A stretch of 5,507 nt of DNA from an uncultured Actinomycetes bacterium. Lineage in GTDB: Bacteria; Actinomycetota; Acidimicrobiia; Acidimicrobiales; RAAP-2. Made by a program: the position numbers and the translations under genes. Numbering within the stretch: position 1 is the first letter of the stretch; the number at the start of each line of letters is the position of its first letter. A model generated the notes under the pieces. That model did no database searches. It saw nothing but the letters and a program-made list of their open reading frames with translations, and had not been told where the DNA came from. The stretch is taken from assembly GCA_903826715.1 (NCBI GenBank), contig CAIKFN010000029.1, positions 1-5,507 of the forward strand, in the 5' to 3' direction. Shown here piece by piece: positions 1 through 5,507 of this stretch.

Positions 1-910
1 CATGGCACTCGGTATTGGTGGTCTTCCACGTGGCCGAATTATTGAACTCTACGGACCTGAATCTTCAGGTAAGTCAACCCTCGCAATGCACGTTGTCGCT
101 GAAGCTCAGCGCAACGGTGGAGTGTGTGCCTACATCGATGCAGAACATGCAATGGATCCGGTTTACGCACGAGCCATTGGCGTTAACGTAGATGACCTGC
201 TCATCTCACAGCCAGACACAGGTGAACAAGCACTAGAAATCGCTGACATGCTTATTCGTTCTGGTGCACTTGATGTTCTCATCATTGACTCTGTTGCTGC
301 ACTGACACCACGTGCAGAAATCGAAGGTGACATGGGTGACACTCACGTAGGTCTTCAGGCTCGTCTTATGAGTCAAGCGCTTCGCAAGCTCACCGGTGGG
401 CTTTCAAAGTCAAATACTGTTGCAGTCTTTATTAACCAACTCCGCGAAAAAATTGGAGTCATATACGGCTCACCAGAAGTAACTCCTGGTGGTCGTGCGC
501 TCAAGTTCTATTCATCAGTTCGACTCGACATACGTCGTATTGAATCAATCAAGGATGGAACAGAAGTTGTTGGTAACAGAACTCGAGTGAAGGTTGTCAA
601 GAACAAGTGTGCTGCACCGTTTAAGCAAGCTGAATTCGACATCATGTACGGGCAAGGAATTAGCCGCGAAGGCTCGGTTCTTGATGTTGCTGTAGAACTC
701 GGCTTTGTAAAGAAGGCTGGAGCTTGGTTTACCTATGAAGGTGAACAAATGGGTCAAGGTCGTGAGAATGTTAAAACCTTCTTGCGTGATAACCCAGCGA
801 TCATGGCTGAAATTGATGGCCGTGTTCGTGAACGTATGGCAGATGCACTTTTGCCAGACGTTGTTGGAGCTGTCGAAGTCGACATCGACGCACCAATCAC
901 TTTGGACTAG
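1..910 (+). CDS. recA: RecA recombinase, 5' end missing (partial)
   Basis: RecA is the ATP-dependent DNA strand-exchange protein that forms filaments on single-stranded DNA and triggers LexA self-cleavage in the SOS response. The reading frame runs from base 2. The first visible Met is almost certainly internal: aligned to E. coli RecA by motif, about 48 N-terminal residues (the polymerisation helix and start of the core) lie upstream of the window. In the visible 302 residues I see Walker A GPESSGKS (18-25, Lys24), the catalytic-Glu motif DAEHA (46-50, Glu48), Walker B LDVLIIDS (90-97, Asp96), and the INQLREKIGV segment leading into the DNA-binding L2 loop and TPGGRALKFYSS (145-172). The C-terminal domain ends in a short acidic tail (VEVDIDAPITLD). 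All key residues are intact, so the gene is truncated only by the window edge. The promoter and any SOS box are out of view. No recX follows, although recX commonly sits directly after recA in actinobacteria. Identity is very secure. Confidence 0.98.
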   Translation, partial: MALGIGGLPRGRIIELYGPESSGKSTLAMHVVAEAQRNGGVCAYIDAEHAMDPVYARAIGVNVDDLLISQPDTGEQALEIADMLIRSGALDVLIIDSVAALTPRAEIEGDMGDTHVGLQARLMSQALRKLTGGLSKSNTVAVFINQLREKIGVIYGSPEVTPGGRALKFYSSVRLDIRRIESIKDGTEVVGNRTRVKVVKNKCAAPFKQAEFDIMYGQGISREGSVLDVAVELGFVKKAGAWFTYEGEQMGQGRENVKTFLRDNPAIMAEIDGRVRERMADALLPDVVGAVEVDIDAPITLD

Positions 911-923
911 TTCAAAGTTTCAT

Positions 924-966
924 AAAAGAGTGCCCGCTGCTGGGAAGCGACGGGACTTTTTTATTT
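924..966. terminator. Probable bidirectional intrinsic terminator between convergent genes
   Basis: Between the recA stop and the stop of the minus-strand gene lies an imperfect hairpin. AGT(G)CCCGCTGCT (929-941) pairs with AGCGACGGGACT (946-957) around a GGGA loop, with one bulged G, one mismatch and one G-U pair. On the plus strand it is followed by TTTTTT (957-962), then ATTT. On the minus strand the stem is followed by CTC and then TTTT (complement of 924-927). The A-run and T-run can also pair to lengthen the stem. The arrangement fits a shared Rho-independent terminator for recA and the convergent monooxygenase gene, stronger in the recA direction. The monooxygenase stop codon sits in the A/T tail, so the hairpin begins only a few bases past that gene. 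The call rests on base pairing by eye; no folding energy was computed. Confidence 0.75.
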
Positions 967-2413
967 AAACGGTGATGTCGTGATCCTGTTTTTTAAAACC
1001 ACGAGTTAGCTGGCGAAATTTAAAAGTCTGATCTGGCCACACGGTGGTGTTCTCACCGCTGGCATTCAAATACCAACTCGTGCAACCAGTGCCCCAAACA
1101 GTATGTGGCGTCTTTGCCCTAATAGTTTTGGTCCATTCGACGGCCATCGCTTCTTTAGGGCTAATCACCGCATGCTTTTTGAGTGCGAATTTGACCGCTG
1201 GCACAATGTAATTGAGTTGACTTTCATGCATGAAGACAATTGAGTTGTGACCAAGTGAGGTGTTGGGGCCACCCATCATGAAGAGATTTGGAAACTTGGA
1301 GAATGAACTACCTAAGTAATTAGCCATGTCACCCATGTATGAATCTGCAAGAAGTGCATTGTCTAGTCCGTGTACTTTTCTGCCAAGTGGGCTATCTGTC
1401 ACGTAAAAACCAGTTGCGCAGATCAGAATTTCTGCTTCATGGAGAACGCCATCCTTGGTGCGAATCCCGTTCGCTTCAATTCTGTCTATTCCTTCTGTGA
1501 TTAGGTCAACGTTTGGCTGAACCATCGCAGGATAGAAACTGTTTGAAATCAAAATTCGCTTACATCCCATTGTGTAGTCCGGTGTGAGCTTGGCGTTTAG
1601 AACTGGATCGGTGACCATAAGGTCTCGGAACAGCTTTGCGCCATCCATACCAACTTGTAACTTTTCAATCTTCTTTACGAATGCCAAACCCAGCATTTCA
1701 CGACGCCAGTATCCAACAGTGCGAACAATTTTTTGAGCGCCGGGAATGAACCGGTAGGCGAGTGTGGTCCATTTCTTCACAGGGTGGCCTTGCATGTGGG
1801 GGAGGACCCATGACGCAGTTCGCTGAAACACATCAAGATGTGAAACGAGAGGAACAATCTCAGGGATTGTTTGGATTGCGCTCGCACCTGTACCAATCAT
1901 TGCGACACGCTTACCCTGCAGGTCAACTGAACTATCCCAGCGAGCAGTGTGCATAATCTTTCCTGAAAAGGAATCGATGCCATCAATGTTTGGAAGCCTT
2001 GCTTCTGCAAGACCTCCGGCGGCAAGAATTACGTTGCGTGCTTCAAAGTCTCCATGATTTGTTTTTAGATCCCATAACTTCTTGTCAGCGTTGTAAGTAA
2101 TGTCAAGTACTTCATGATTAAATTTAATGAGGTCGCGAAGTCTGAACTTTTTTGCGACATCTAGCAAATATTGCTGAATCTCAGGTTGATAACTGTATGA
2201 ATTCGTCCAGTTAGGGTTTCGAGCGAATGAAAGCGAGTACAAATTACTCGCCACATCGCAGCGACATCCCGGGTAGGTGTTATCGCGCCATGTGCCACCA
2301 AGTTCTGATGCTCGTTCAAACATCACAAAGTTATCTATTCCAGCTTTACGTAGTTTTATAGAGGCGGCTAGCCCACCGAATCCAGAACCAATAATGGCAA
2401 CGTTCAAAGTCAT
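965..2413 (-). CDS. FAD/NADPH-dependent flavin monooxygenase, Baeyer-Villiger type
   Basis: Predicted class B flavoprotein monooxygenase of 482 residues. Enzymes of this family use NADPH and O2 to insert oxygen next to a ketone or to oxygenate N or S; the substrate cannot be read from the sequence. Numbering is from the ATG at 2413. There is an FAD-binding Rossmann motif GSGFGG (9-14). The long BVMO fingerprint GGTWRDNTYPGCRCD (39-53) is complete, and so is the short fingerprint FSGKIMHTARWD (149-160; F-x-G-x3-H-T-x2-W-D). The NADPH Rossmann motif is GTGASA (174-179), and ATGF (333-336) is the usual late flavin-enzyme motif. The C-terminal segment CTSWYLNASGENTTVWP (444-460) is typical of this family. 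Length is near the family's usual 480-550, with no signal peptide or membrane segment, so it is probably cytosolic. A GTG five codons upstream (2428) is also in frame; I prefer the ATG because MTLNVAIIGSGFGG gives the normal short lead into the first strand. No clear Shine-Dalgarno precedes either start. The gene is divergent from the acyltransferase and convergent with recA. Confidence 0.9.
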   Translation of the reverse strand: MTLNVAIIGSGFGGLAASIKLRKAGIDNFVMFERASELGGTWRDNTYPGCRCDVASNLYSLSFARNPNWTNSYSYQPEIQQYLLDVAKKFRLRDLIKFNHEVLDITYNADKKLWDLKTNHGDFEARNVILAAGGLAEARLPNIDGIDSFSGKIMHTARWDSSVDLQGKRVAMIGTGASAIQTIPEIVPLVSHLDVFQRTASWVLPHMQGHPVKKWTTLAYRFIPGAQKIVRTVGYWRREMLGLAFVKKIEKLQVGMDGAKLFRDLMVTDPVLNAKLTPDYTMGCKRILISNSFYPAMVQPNVDLITEGIDRIEANGIRTKDGVLHEAEILICATGFYVTDSPLGRKVHGLDNALLADSYMGDMANYLGSSFSKFPNLFMMGGPNTSLGHNSIVFMHESQLNYIVPAVKFALKKHAVISPKEAMAVEWTKTIRAKTPHTVWGTGCTSWYLNASGENTTVWPDQTFKFRQLTRGFKKQDHDITV

Positions 2414-2442
2414 GTCATGACGATACACACTTGCCGAGGCAA
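2414..2442. promoter_or_regulatory. Divergent start region with two short palindromes, possible operator
   Basis: This is the gap between the starts of the monooxygenase (minus) and the acyltransferase (plus). It holds the 8-bp perfect palindrome GTCATGAC (2414-2421) and, ten bases on, the inverted repeat TTGCC-GA-GGCAA (2431-2442). Two-fold symmetric sites in a divergent gap are typical places for a dimeric repressor or activator to bind, but both are short enough to occur by chance. If the acyltransferase starts at TTG 2431, the second palindrome lies inside its first codons; if it starts at GTG 2473, both are intergenic. I found no convincing -35/-10 pair for either gene, so the promoters probably lie partly within the opposing coding regions. 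The regulatory role is inferred from position only. Confidence 0.25.
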
Positions 2443-3114
2443 AGGTCTTCAGCCCCCACTAGCGTTAGCCAAGTGAGTTTGCGTATTAGATTTCGTCAGT
2501 TTTTAGGAGCGAGGGTTCGCTCAACACGTCGTTACTTGAACGAAGTTGCAACCGTTGGGCCAAGTGATCCGTATTCAAGGAAATTTCAATACTTTGGAAA
2601 AGGTGCAGCGCTCATGTCTCCGCAAGGTGTCATTTATAACGAGCGCTACCTAGCGATTGGTGACGGAACTCTTATTGGCCCAAATGTGTGTCTCACCGCG
2701 GGAATAAGTGGTGAACAAGAAATGCTGCTTTCTCCAACGGTAAAAATCGGAAGTAAGTGCATTATTGGGCGAGGATCTCACATCATTGGGCATTGGTCAA
2801 TTGAACTTGGTGACGAAATTCAAACGGGACCGTATGTGTACATCACAGATCAAAATCACAGTTACGAAGATCCGAACTCAGCTGTTGGTTGGCAAACGCC
2901 AGTTGAAGGTCAAGTCAAGATTGGATCAGGCAGCTGGCTTGGTGCGAACGCAGTCATCTTGCCTGGAACCACACTCGGAAAAAACACAGTCGTCGCTGCG
3001 GGTGCAGTGGTGCGAGGTGAATTCCCGGACCATGTTGTGCTCGGTGGGGTACCAGCAAAAATTCTTCGTCACTACAGCGAATCAAATGGTTGGCAGGCTG
3101 GAGCGCCTGCGTGA
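2431..3114 (+). CDS. Hexapeptide-repeat (left-handed beta-helix) acyltransferase, sugar O-acetyltransferase-like
   Basis: Predicted 227-residue acyltransferase of the LbH/WbbJ class (maltose O-acetyltransferase-like), which transfers an acetyl or other acyl group from acyl-CoA to a hydroxyl or amine on a sugar or small molecule. Hexapeptide repeats begin around residue 55 (YFGKGAALMSPQG, YLAIGDGTLIGPNVCLTAGI) and resume at VKIGSKCIIGRGSHI (104-118), IELGDEIQTGPYVYI (124-138) and VKIGSGSWLGANAVILPGTTLGKNTVVAAGAVV (162-194). The loop TDQNHSYED (139-147) carries the probable catalytic His143. The end GGVPAKILR (205-213) is the usual closing motif. An arginine-rich stretch (19-34) precedes the helix and could contact membrane or an acidic partner. 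There is no signal peptide or membrane segment. The start is uncertain: TTG 2431 gives the longest frame (an in-frame stop lies at 2392), GTG 2473 is a credible alternative, and neither has a clear Shine-Dalgarno. It could modify envelope glycans, a secreted metabolite or a xenobiotic; the acceptor is unknown. The next gene overlaps its stop codon. Confidence 0.85.
   Translation: MPRQRSSAPTSVSQVSLRIRFRQFLGARVRSTRRYLNEVATVGPSDPYSRKFQYFGKGAALMSPQGVIYNERYLAIGDGTLIGPNVCLTAGISGEQEMLLSPTVKIGSKCIIGRGSHIIGHWSIELGDEIQTGPYVYITDQNHSYEDPNSAVGWQTPVEGQVKIGSGSWLGANAVILPGTTLGKNTVVAAGAVVRGEFPDHVVLGGVPAKILRHYSESNGWQAGAPA
3100..3114 (+). promoter_or_regulatory. Shine-Dalgarno and GTGA stop/start overlap that sets the exporter start
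   Basis: GGAG (3100-3103) lies 7 bases before GTG 3111, and that GTG shares bases with the TGA stop (3112-3114) of the acyltransferase. This is a classic arrangement for translational coupling: ribosomes ending the first gene restart on the second. It also decides the start of the exporter. The GTG gives MNLLVDITPLRESKMYRRLY, the usual actinobacterial MFS lead-in. The longer in-frame TTG at 3090 would add seven atypical residues and lacks this spacing. Confidence 0.75.
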
Positions 3115-4382
3115 ATTTATTAGTTGACATCACGCCGCTGCGTGAGTCGAAGATGTACCGCCGTCTCTACTTTGGAGGTGCGTTTGGTGCCCTTGGAGGG
3201 CAGGCGACATTCGTTGCCACAGCGTTCCAGCTCCGAGAAATTACTCATTCTGCACTTGCCGTTGGAGCACTAGGACTCGTCGAACTTTTTCCGTTGATTG
3301 TTGCCGGACTTTACGGCGGAGTAATGGCAGACCGTTTCGACCGAAAAAAAATTATCATTGGTACCGAAGCAACATTTATGCTCGCTGCGCTCGGCCTCAT
3401 GTTCAATGCGCTCAGTAGCAATCCTCATGCCTGGGTGATCTATTTCTTAGATGCTTTTATTGTTTCTTCATCATCCATTCAAAGTCCTAGCTGGTCCGCA
3501 CTCAATCAGTCCTTGGTCCGTCACGAGCACCAGAGTGCATCTGCGGTCTTGGGCAGCATAAAGATGACAATTGTTTCAATTGTTGGTCCTGCACTGGGTG
3601 GTCTTTTGGTGGTTTCTGTTGGAGCGTCGTGGGCGTTTGGTTTAAATGCAGCGATGTACTTGATCTCTTTGCCAGTGTTTATGTCGCTTCACTCGCTTCC
3701 AGAGTTGGTGAGCACCGATAAAAGTGACACAAAACTATTCCAAGAAGGAATTCAGTACACGAGGAGTAGACCTGACATCCTTGGGACGTACTGCATTGAC
3801 TTGTTGGCAATGGCGTTTGCATACCCGGTAGTGATGCTGCCATTCGTTGCGGCAAAATTTGACAATCATTTTGCACTGTCGCTTCTATATGCAGCACTTC
3901 CATTCGGGGCACTTGTGGCGACACTCCTGTCGGGCTGGACTAAGAAGGTTCACTTCTATGGACGAGCTTTAGTCGCGAGCGCTATTCTGTGGGGCCTTGG
4001 GATTGCGGCGTTTGGATTCAGTTCTCAGATCTGGCTCAGCTTTGGTGCACTGGCCTTCGCTGGCGGGGCAGACGCAATGAGTGCAGTATTTCGCCAGACT
4101 CACTGGAATCAGTCAATTCCCCCTGAGATGCGCGGACGCATGGGAGGTATTGAACTCCTCTCATATGCAATTGGACCAATGACCGGGTCATTTAGAGCAG
4201 GGGCCATGACCGCCTGGACTTCTCTTCGTTTTTCGCTCACGTTTGGTGGACTTGGATGTGCGGGGGCAGTTGGCTCGGTGGCATTGGCACTGCCGGCATT
4301 ATGGAACTTTGACGTGCGCACGAACGAAAATGTTGCACTGGTGAAACAAATCCGTTCCGATGAAGAGCATCTTGAGCCCTAG
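3111..4382 (+). CDS. MFS exporter, EntS/MFS_3-like
   Basis: Predicted 423-residue major facilitator superfamily transporter of the inner membrane, most like the MFS_3 / enterobactin-exporter (EntS) group of proton-driven drug or siderophore exporters. From the GTG at 3111, the cytosolic lead MNLLVDITPLRESKMYRRLY precedes the first helix. The motif-A loop between TM2 and TM3 is GGVMADRFDRKK (69-80). The central cytosolic loop (about 195-222) contains FQEGIQYTRSRPDILGTY, highly typical of this group. The late loop IPPEMRGRMGGIELL (336-350) and the segment FRAGAMTAWTSLRFSLTFGGLGC (361-383) are also characteristic. Hydrophobic stretches are consistent with about 12 helices, and the length is normal. 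The tail is short and charged. Translation is probably coupled to the acyltransferase, suggesting that the pair act on the same or a related compound. The substrate cannot be inferred; siderophore, antibiotic and lipid or sugar conjugates are all possible. I see no frameshift or lost motif. Confidence 0.9.
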   Translation: MNLLVDITPLRESKMYRRLYFGGAFGALGGQATFVATAFQLREITHSALAVGALGLVELFPLIVAGLYGGVMADRFDRKKIIIGTEATFMLAALGLMFNALSSNPHAWVIYFLDAFIVSSSSIQSPSWSALNQSLVRHEHQSASAVLGSIKMTIVSIVGPALGGLLVVSVGASWAFGLNAAMYLISLPVFMSLHSLPELVSTDKSDTKLFQEGIQYTRSRPDILGTYCIDLLAMAFAYPVVMLPFVAAKFDNHFALSLLYAALPFGALVATLLSGWTKKVHFYGRALVASAILWGLGIAAFGFSSQIWLSFGALAFAGGADAMSAVFRQTHWNQSIPPEMRGRMGGIELLSYAIGPMTGSFRAGAMTAWTSLRFSLTFGGLGCAGAVGSVALALPALWNFDVRTNENVALVKQIRSDEEHLEP

Positions 4383-4391
4383 GCTATTTAC

Positions 4392-5507
4392 ATGGCTACC
4401 GCAACGTATCTCGTCACCGTAAGTGGCCCAGACCGCGTTGGCGTTGGTGCAGAGCTCTTTGAAGCAGTTTCGACACTAAGCGCACATGGTGGAAAAATCT
4501 CAGATGTTGCTCAAATCACTATTAAAGGTGCATTAGTGCTTTGCTGCGAAGTTACAGTCGACGGTTCAATTACTGAAACAGAAATTGAAGCAGCAATTCT
4601 GAAGCAGAACATTGTTGCTGACGGCATCACTGCGACTGTTCTTCTAGTTGATACTTGTGAAGTAAATGCCGGTGGGCGACTACTCGTTACTTTGCTTGCA
4701 CCATCAATTAGCGCTGAACAGCTCTCAGGTATTTTTAACGCGATTGCTGCGAGTGGTGCAACGTGTGAGCGGATTGTTCACTTAGCCAGTTACCCAGTTG
4801 ACTGTTACGAGCTTGTAGTTCGAGGGCTTGATCACAGTGTGCTCAGAGAAAATGTAACGAACGTTGCAAAATTAATCGGACTTGATCTTGCGGTGCAAAA
4901 AGCCGGCCTTCACCGACGCGCTAAACACCTTGTAGTTATGGACGCAGATTCAACGTTGCTTCAAGACGAAGTCATTGACCTTCTCGCAGATGAGTGTGGC
5001 TGTGCTGAAGAAGTCTCGAAGATAACTGCATCAGCTATGGCGGGGGAGATTGATTTTTCTGAATCACTTCGACGCCGTGTTTCGCTACTTAAGGGTCTTG
5101 ATGAGTCGGTACTCGTAAATGTGCGTTCGAAGATTCGTTTAACTCCTGGAGCAAAGACCCTGCTTCGAACGTTGCAGCGACTCGGGTACGTACCTGCTGT
5201 GGTGTCTGGTGGGTTCGAAGAAATTCTTGAACCGTTACTGAAAGAGCTCAAAGTTGAGTATCTAAAAGCAAACCACCTGGAAGTGAAAGACGGGAAACTG
5301 ACTGGCAACGTTGTCGGTGAAATTGTTGACCGTGCCGGCAAAGCTCGAGCGCTTGAACAGTTTGCGAGAGAAGTCGGTGTGCCCCTCGAACAGACTGTTG
5401 CCGTTGGAGACGGTGCCAACGACATTGACATGCTGTCGGTGGCTGGGCTCGGAATTGCCTTCAACGCCAAGCCCGTTGTTCAGGAACATGCCGACGCCGC
5501 TCTTTCG
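4392..5507 (+). CDS. serB: Phosphoserine phosphatase with two N-terminal ACT domains, 3' end missing (partial)
   Basis: SerB hydrolyses O-phospho-L-serine to L-serine, the last step of the phosphorylated serine pathway, in the cytosol. The frame is open from ATG 4392 to the window end (372 residues). Residues about 5-85 (YLVTVSGPDRVGVGAELFEAV) and 96-170 form two ACT domains, known in mycobacterial SerB2 as amino-acid-sensing modules, so allosteric control by serine is likely by family. The HAD phosphatase domain follows with all four motifs: nucleophile motif DADST (184-188, Asp184 and Asp186), then Ser272 in VVSGGF, Lys317 in DRAGKARAL, and GDGANDIDML (339-348, Asp340 and Asp344). The cap segment QDEVIDLLADECG (191-203) is normal. 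Compared with roughly 400-residue relatives, about 25-40 residues are missing beyond the edge. Only 9 bp separate it from the exporter stop, with just a weak AGG at 4381-4383 upstream, so read-through from the exporter operon is likely unless a promoter lies inside the exporter gene. Confidence 0.95.
   Translation, partial: MATATYLVTVSGPDRVGVGAELFEAVSTLSAHGGKISDVAQITIKGALVLCCEVTVDGSITETEIEAAILKQNIVADGITATVLLVDTCEVNAGGRLLVTLLAPSISAEQLSGIFNAIAASGATCERIVHLASYPVDCYELVVRGLDHSVLRENVTNVAKLIGLDLAVQKAGLHRRAKHLVVMDADSTLLQDEVIDLLADECGCAEEVSKITASAMAGEIDFSESLRRRVSLLKGLDESVLVNVRSKIRLTPGAKTLLRTLQRLGYVPAVVSGGFEEILEPLLKELKVEYLKANHLEVKDGKLTGNVVGEIVDRAGKARALEQFAREVGVPLEQTVAVGDGANDIDMLSVAGLGIAFNAKPVVQEHADAALS

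Noticed and set aside
2..4. ATG at the window edge as the true recA start
   Set aside because: By family alignment this Met sits about 48 residues into RecA, just before the Walker A strand, so the protein would lack its N-terminal polymerisation region; the window edge is the simpler explanation.
545..757. Minus-strand open frame of 70 codons inside recA
   Set aside because: It lies wholly opposite conserved RecA coding sequence and has no recognisable motif; a shadow frame.
735..968. Plus-strand frame overlapping the recA end and the terminator
   Set aside because: It runs in another frame through the conserved RecA C-terminus and then through the hairpin; no domain.
1762..1956. Plus-strand frame of 64 codons inside the monooxygenase
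   Set aside because: It is antisense to the conserved NADPH-binding region and has no family resemblance.
2331..2362. Possible promoter TTATCT / TATAGA for the acyltransferase, inside the monooxygenase gene
   Set aside because: The spacing is about 20 bp, the -35 match is poor and the -10 match is only partial; too weak to annotate.
2410..2418. Minimal upstream ORF ATG-ACA-TGA on the minus strand, overlapping the monooxygenase ATG
   Set aside because: A two-codon frame this short arises easily by chance, and nothing else supports a regulatory leader.
2765..3127. Plus-strand frame of 120 codons inside the acyltransferase
   Set aside because: It overlaps the hexapeptide repeats in another frame; the sequence is non-repetitive and basic, with no recognisable domain.
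3679..3924. Minus-strand frame inside the exporter
   Set aside because: Antisense to conserved transporter coding sequence; the Ser/Cys-rich composition is typical of a shadow frame.
4109..4321. Minus-strand frame of 70 codons opposite the 3' part of the exporter
   Set aside because: It is antisense to the conserved RGRMGG and FRAGAMTAWTS segments; no domain is visible.
4961..5489. Two long minus-strand frames opposite serB
   Set aside because: The plus-strand SerB reading carries all HAD motifs intact; the reverse frames are low-complexity Ser/Thr/Arg-rich shadows.

Overview
The window is an ordinary-looking stretch of bacterial chromosome. It holds five protein genes, packed almost end to end, and two of them run off the window edges. 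RecA and the two-ACT-domain SerB both look actinobacterial, as does the exporter, whose N-terminus (LLVDITPLRESKMYRRLYFGG) and C-terminal half are typical of actinobacterial MFS_3 proteins. By eye the base composition is balanced (roughly 45-50% G+C), which is low for the phylum. An aquatic low-GC actinobacterium or acidimicrobial lineage is a reasonable inference, but it cannot be proved from this sequence. I see no IS element, phage gene, CRISPR array, tRNA or rRNA.

Layout: (1) The 3' part of recA (+) ends at 910. (2) A short convergent gap holds one hairpin that could terminate transcription from both sides. (3) A flavin monooxygenase with both Baeyer-Villiger fingerprints lies on the minus strand (965-2413). 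(4) A very small divergent gap near 2414-2442 (or to 2472, depending on a start choice) contains two perfect short palindromes. (5) A plus-strand run follows: a hexapeptide-repeat (left-handed beta-helix) acyltransferase, an MFS exporter that starts inside the acyltransferase stop codon (GTGA overlap), and, 9 bp later, serB, which is cut by the window end.

How the genes may work together: recA (DNA repair and recombination) and serB (last step of serine biosynthesis) are housekeeping genes on either side of an accessory block. The block is monooxygenase / acyltransferase / exporter. The tight acyltransferase-exporter coupling suggests that the two act on related material, for example acylation followed by export. 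The divergent monooxygenase could share their control. The substrate is unknown. No dramatic new system is evident; the monooxygenase-acyltransferase-exporter block is the part most worth a comparative look.
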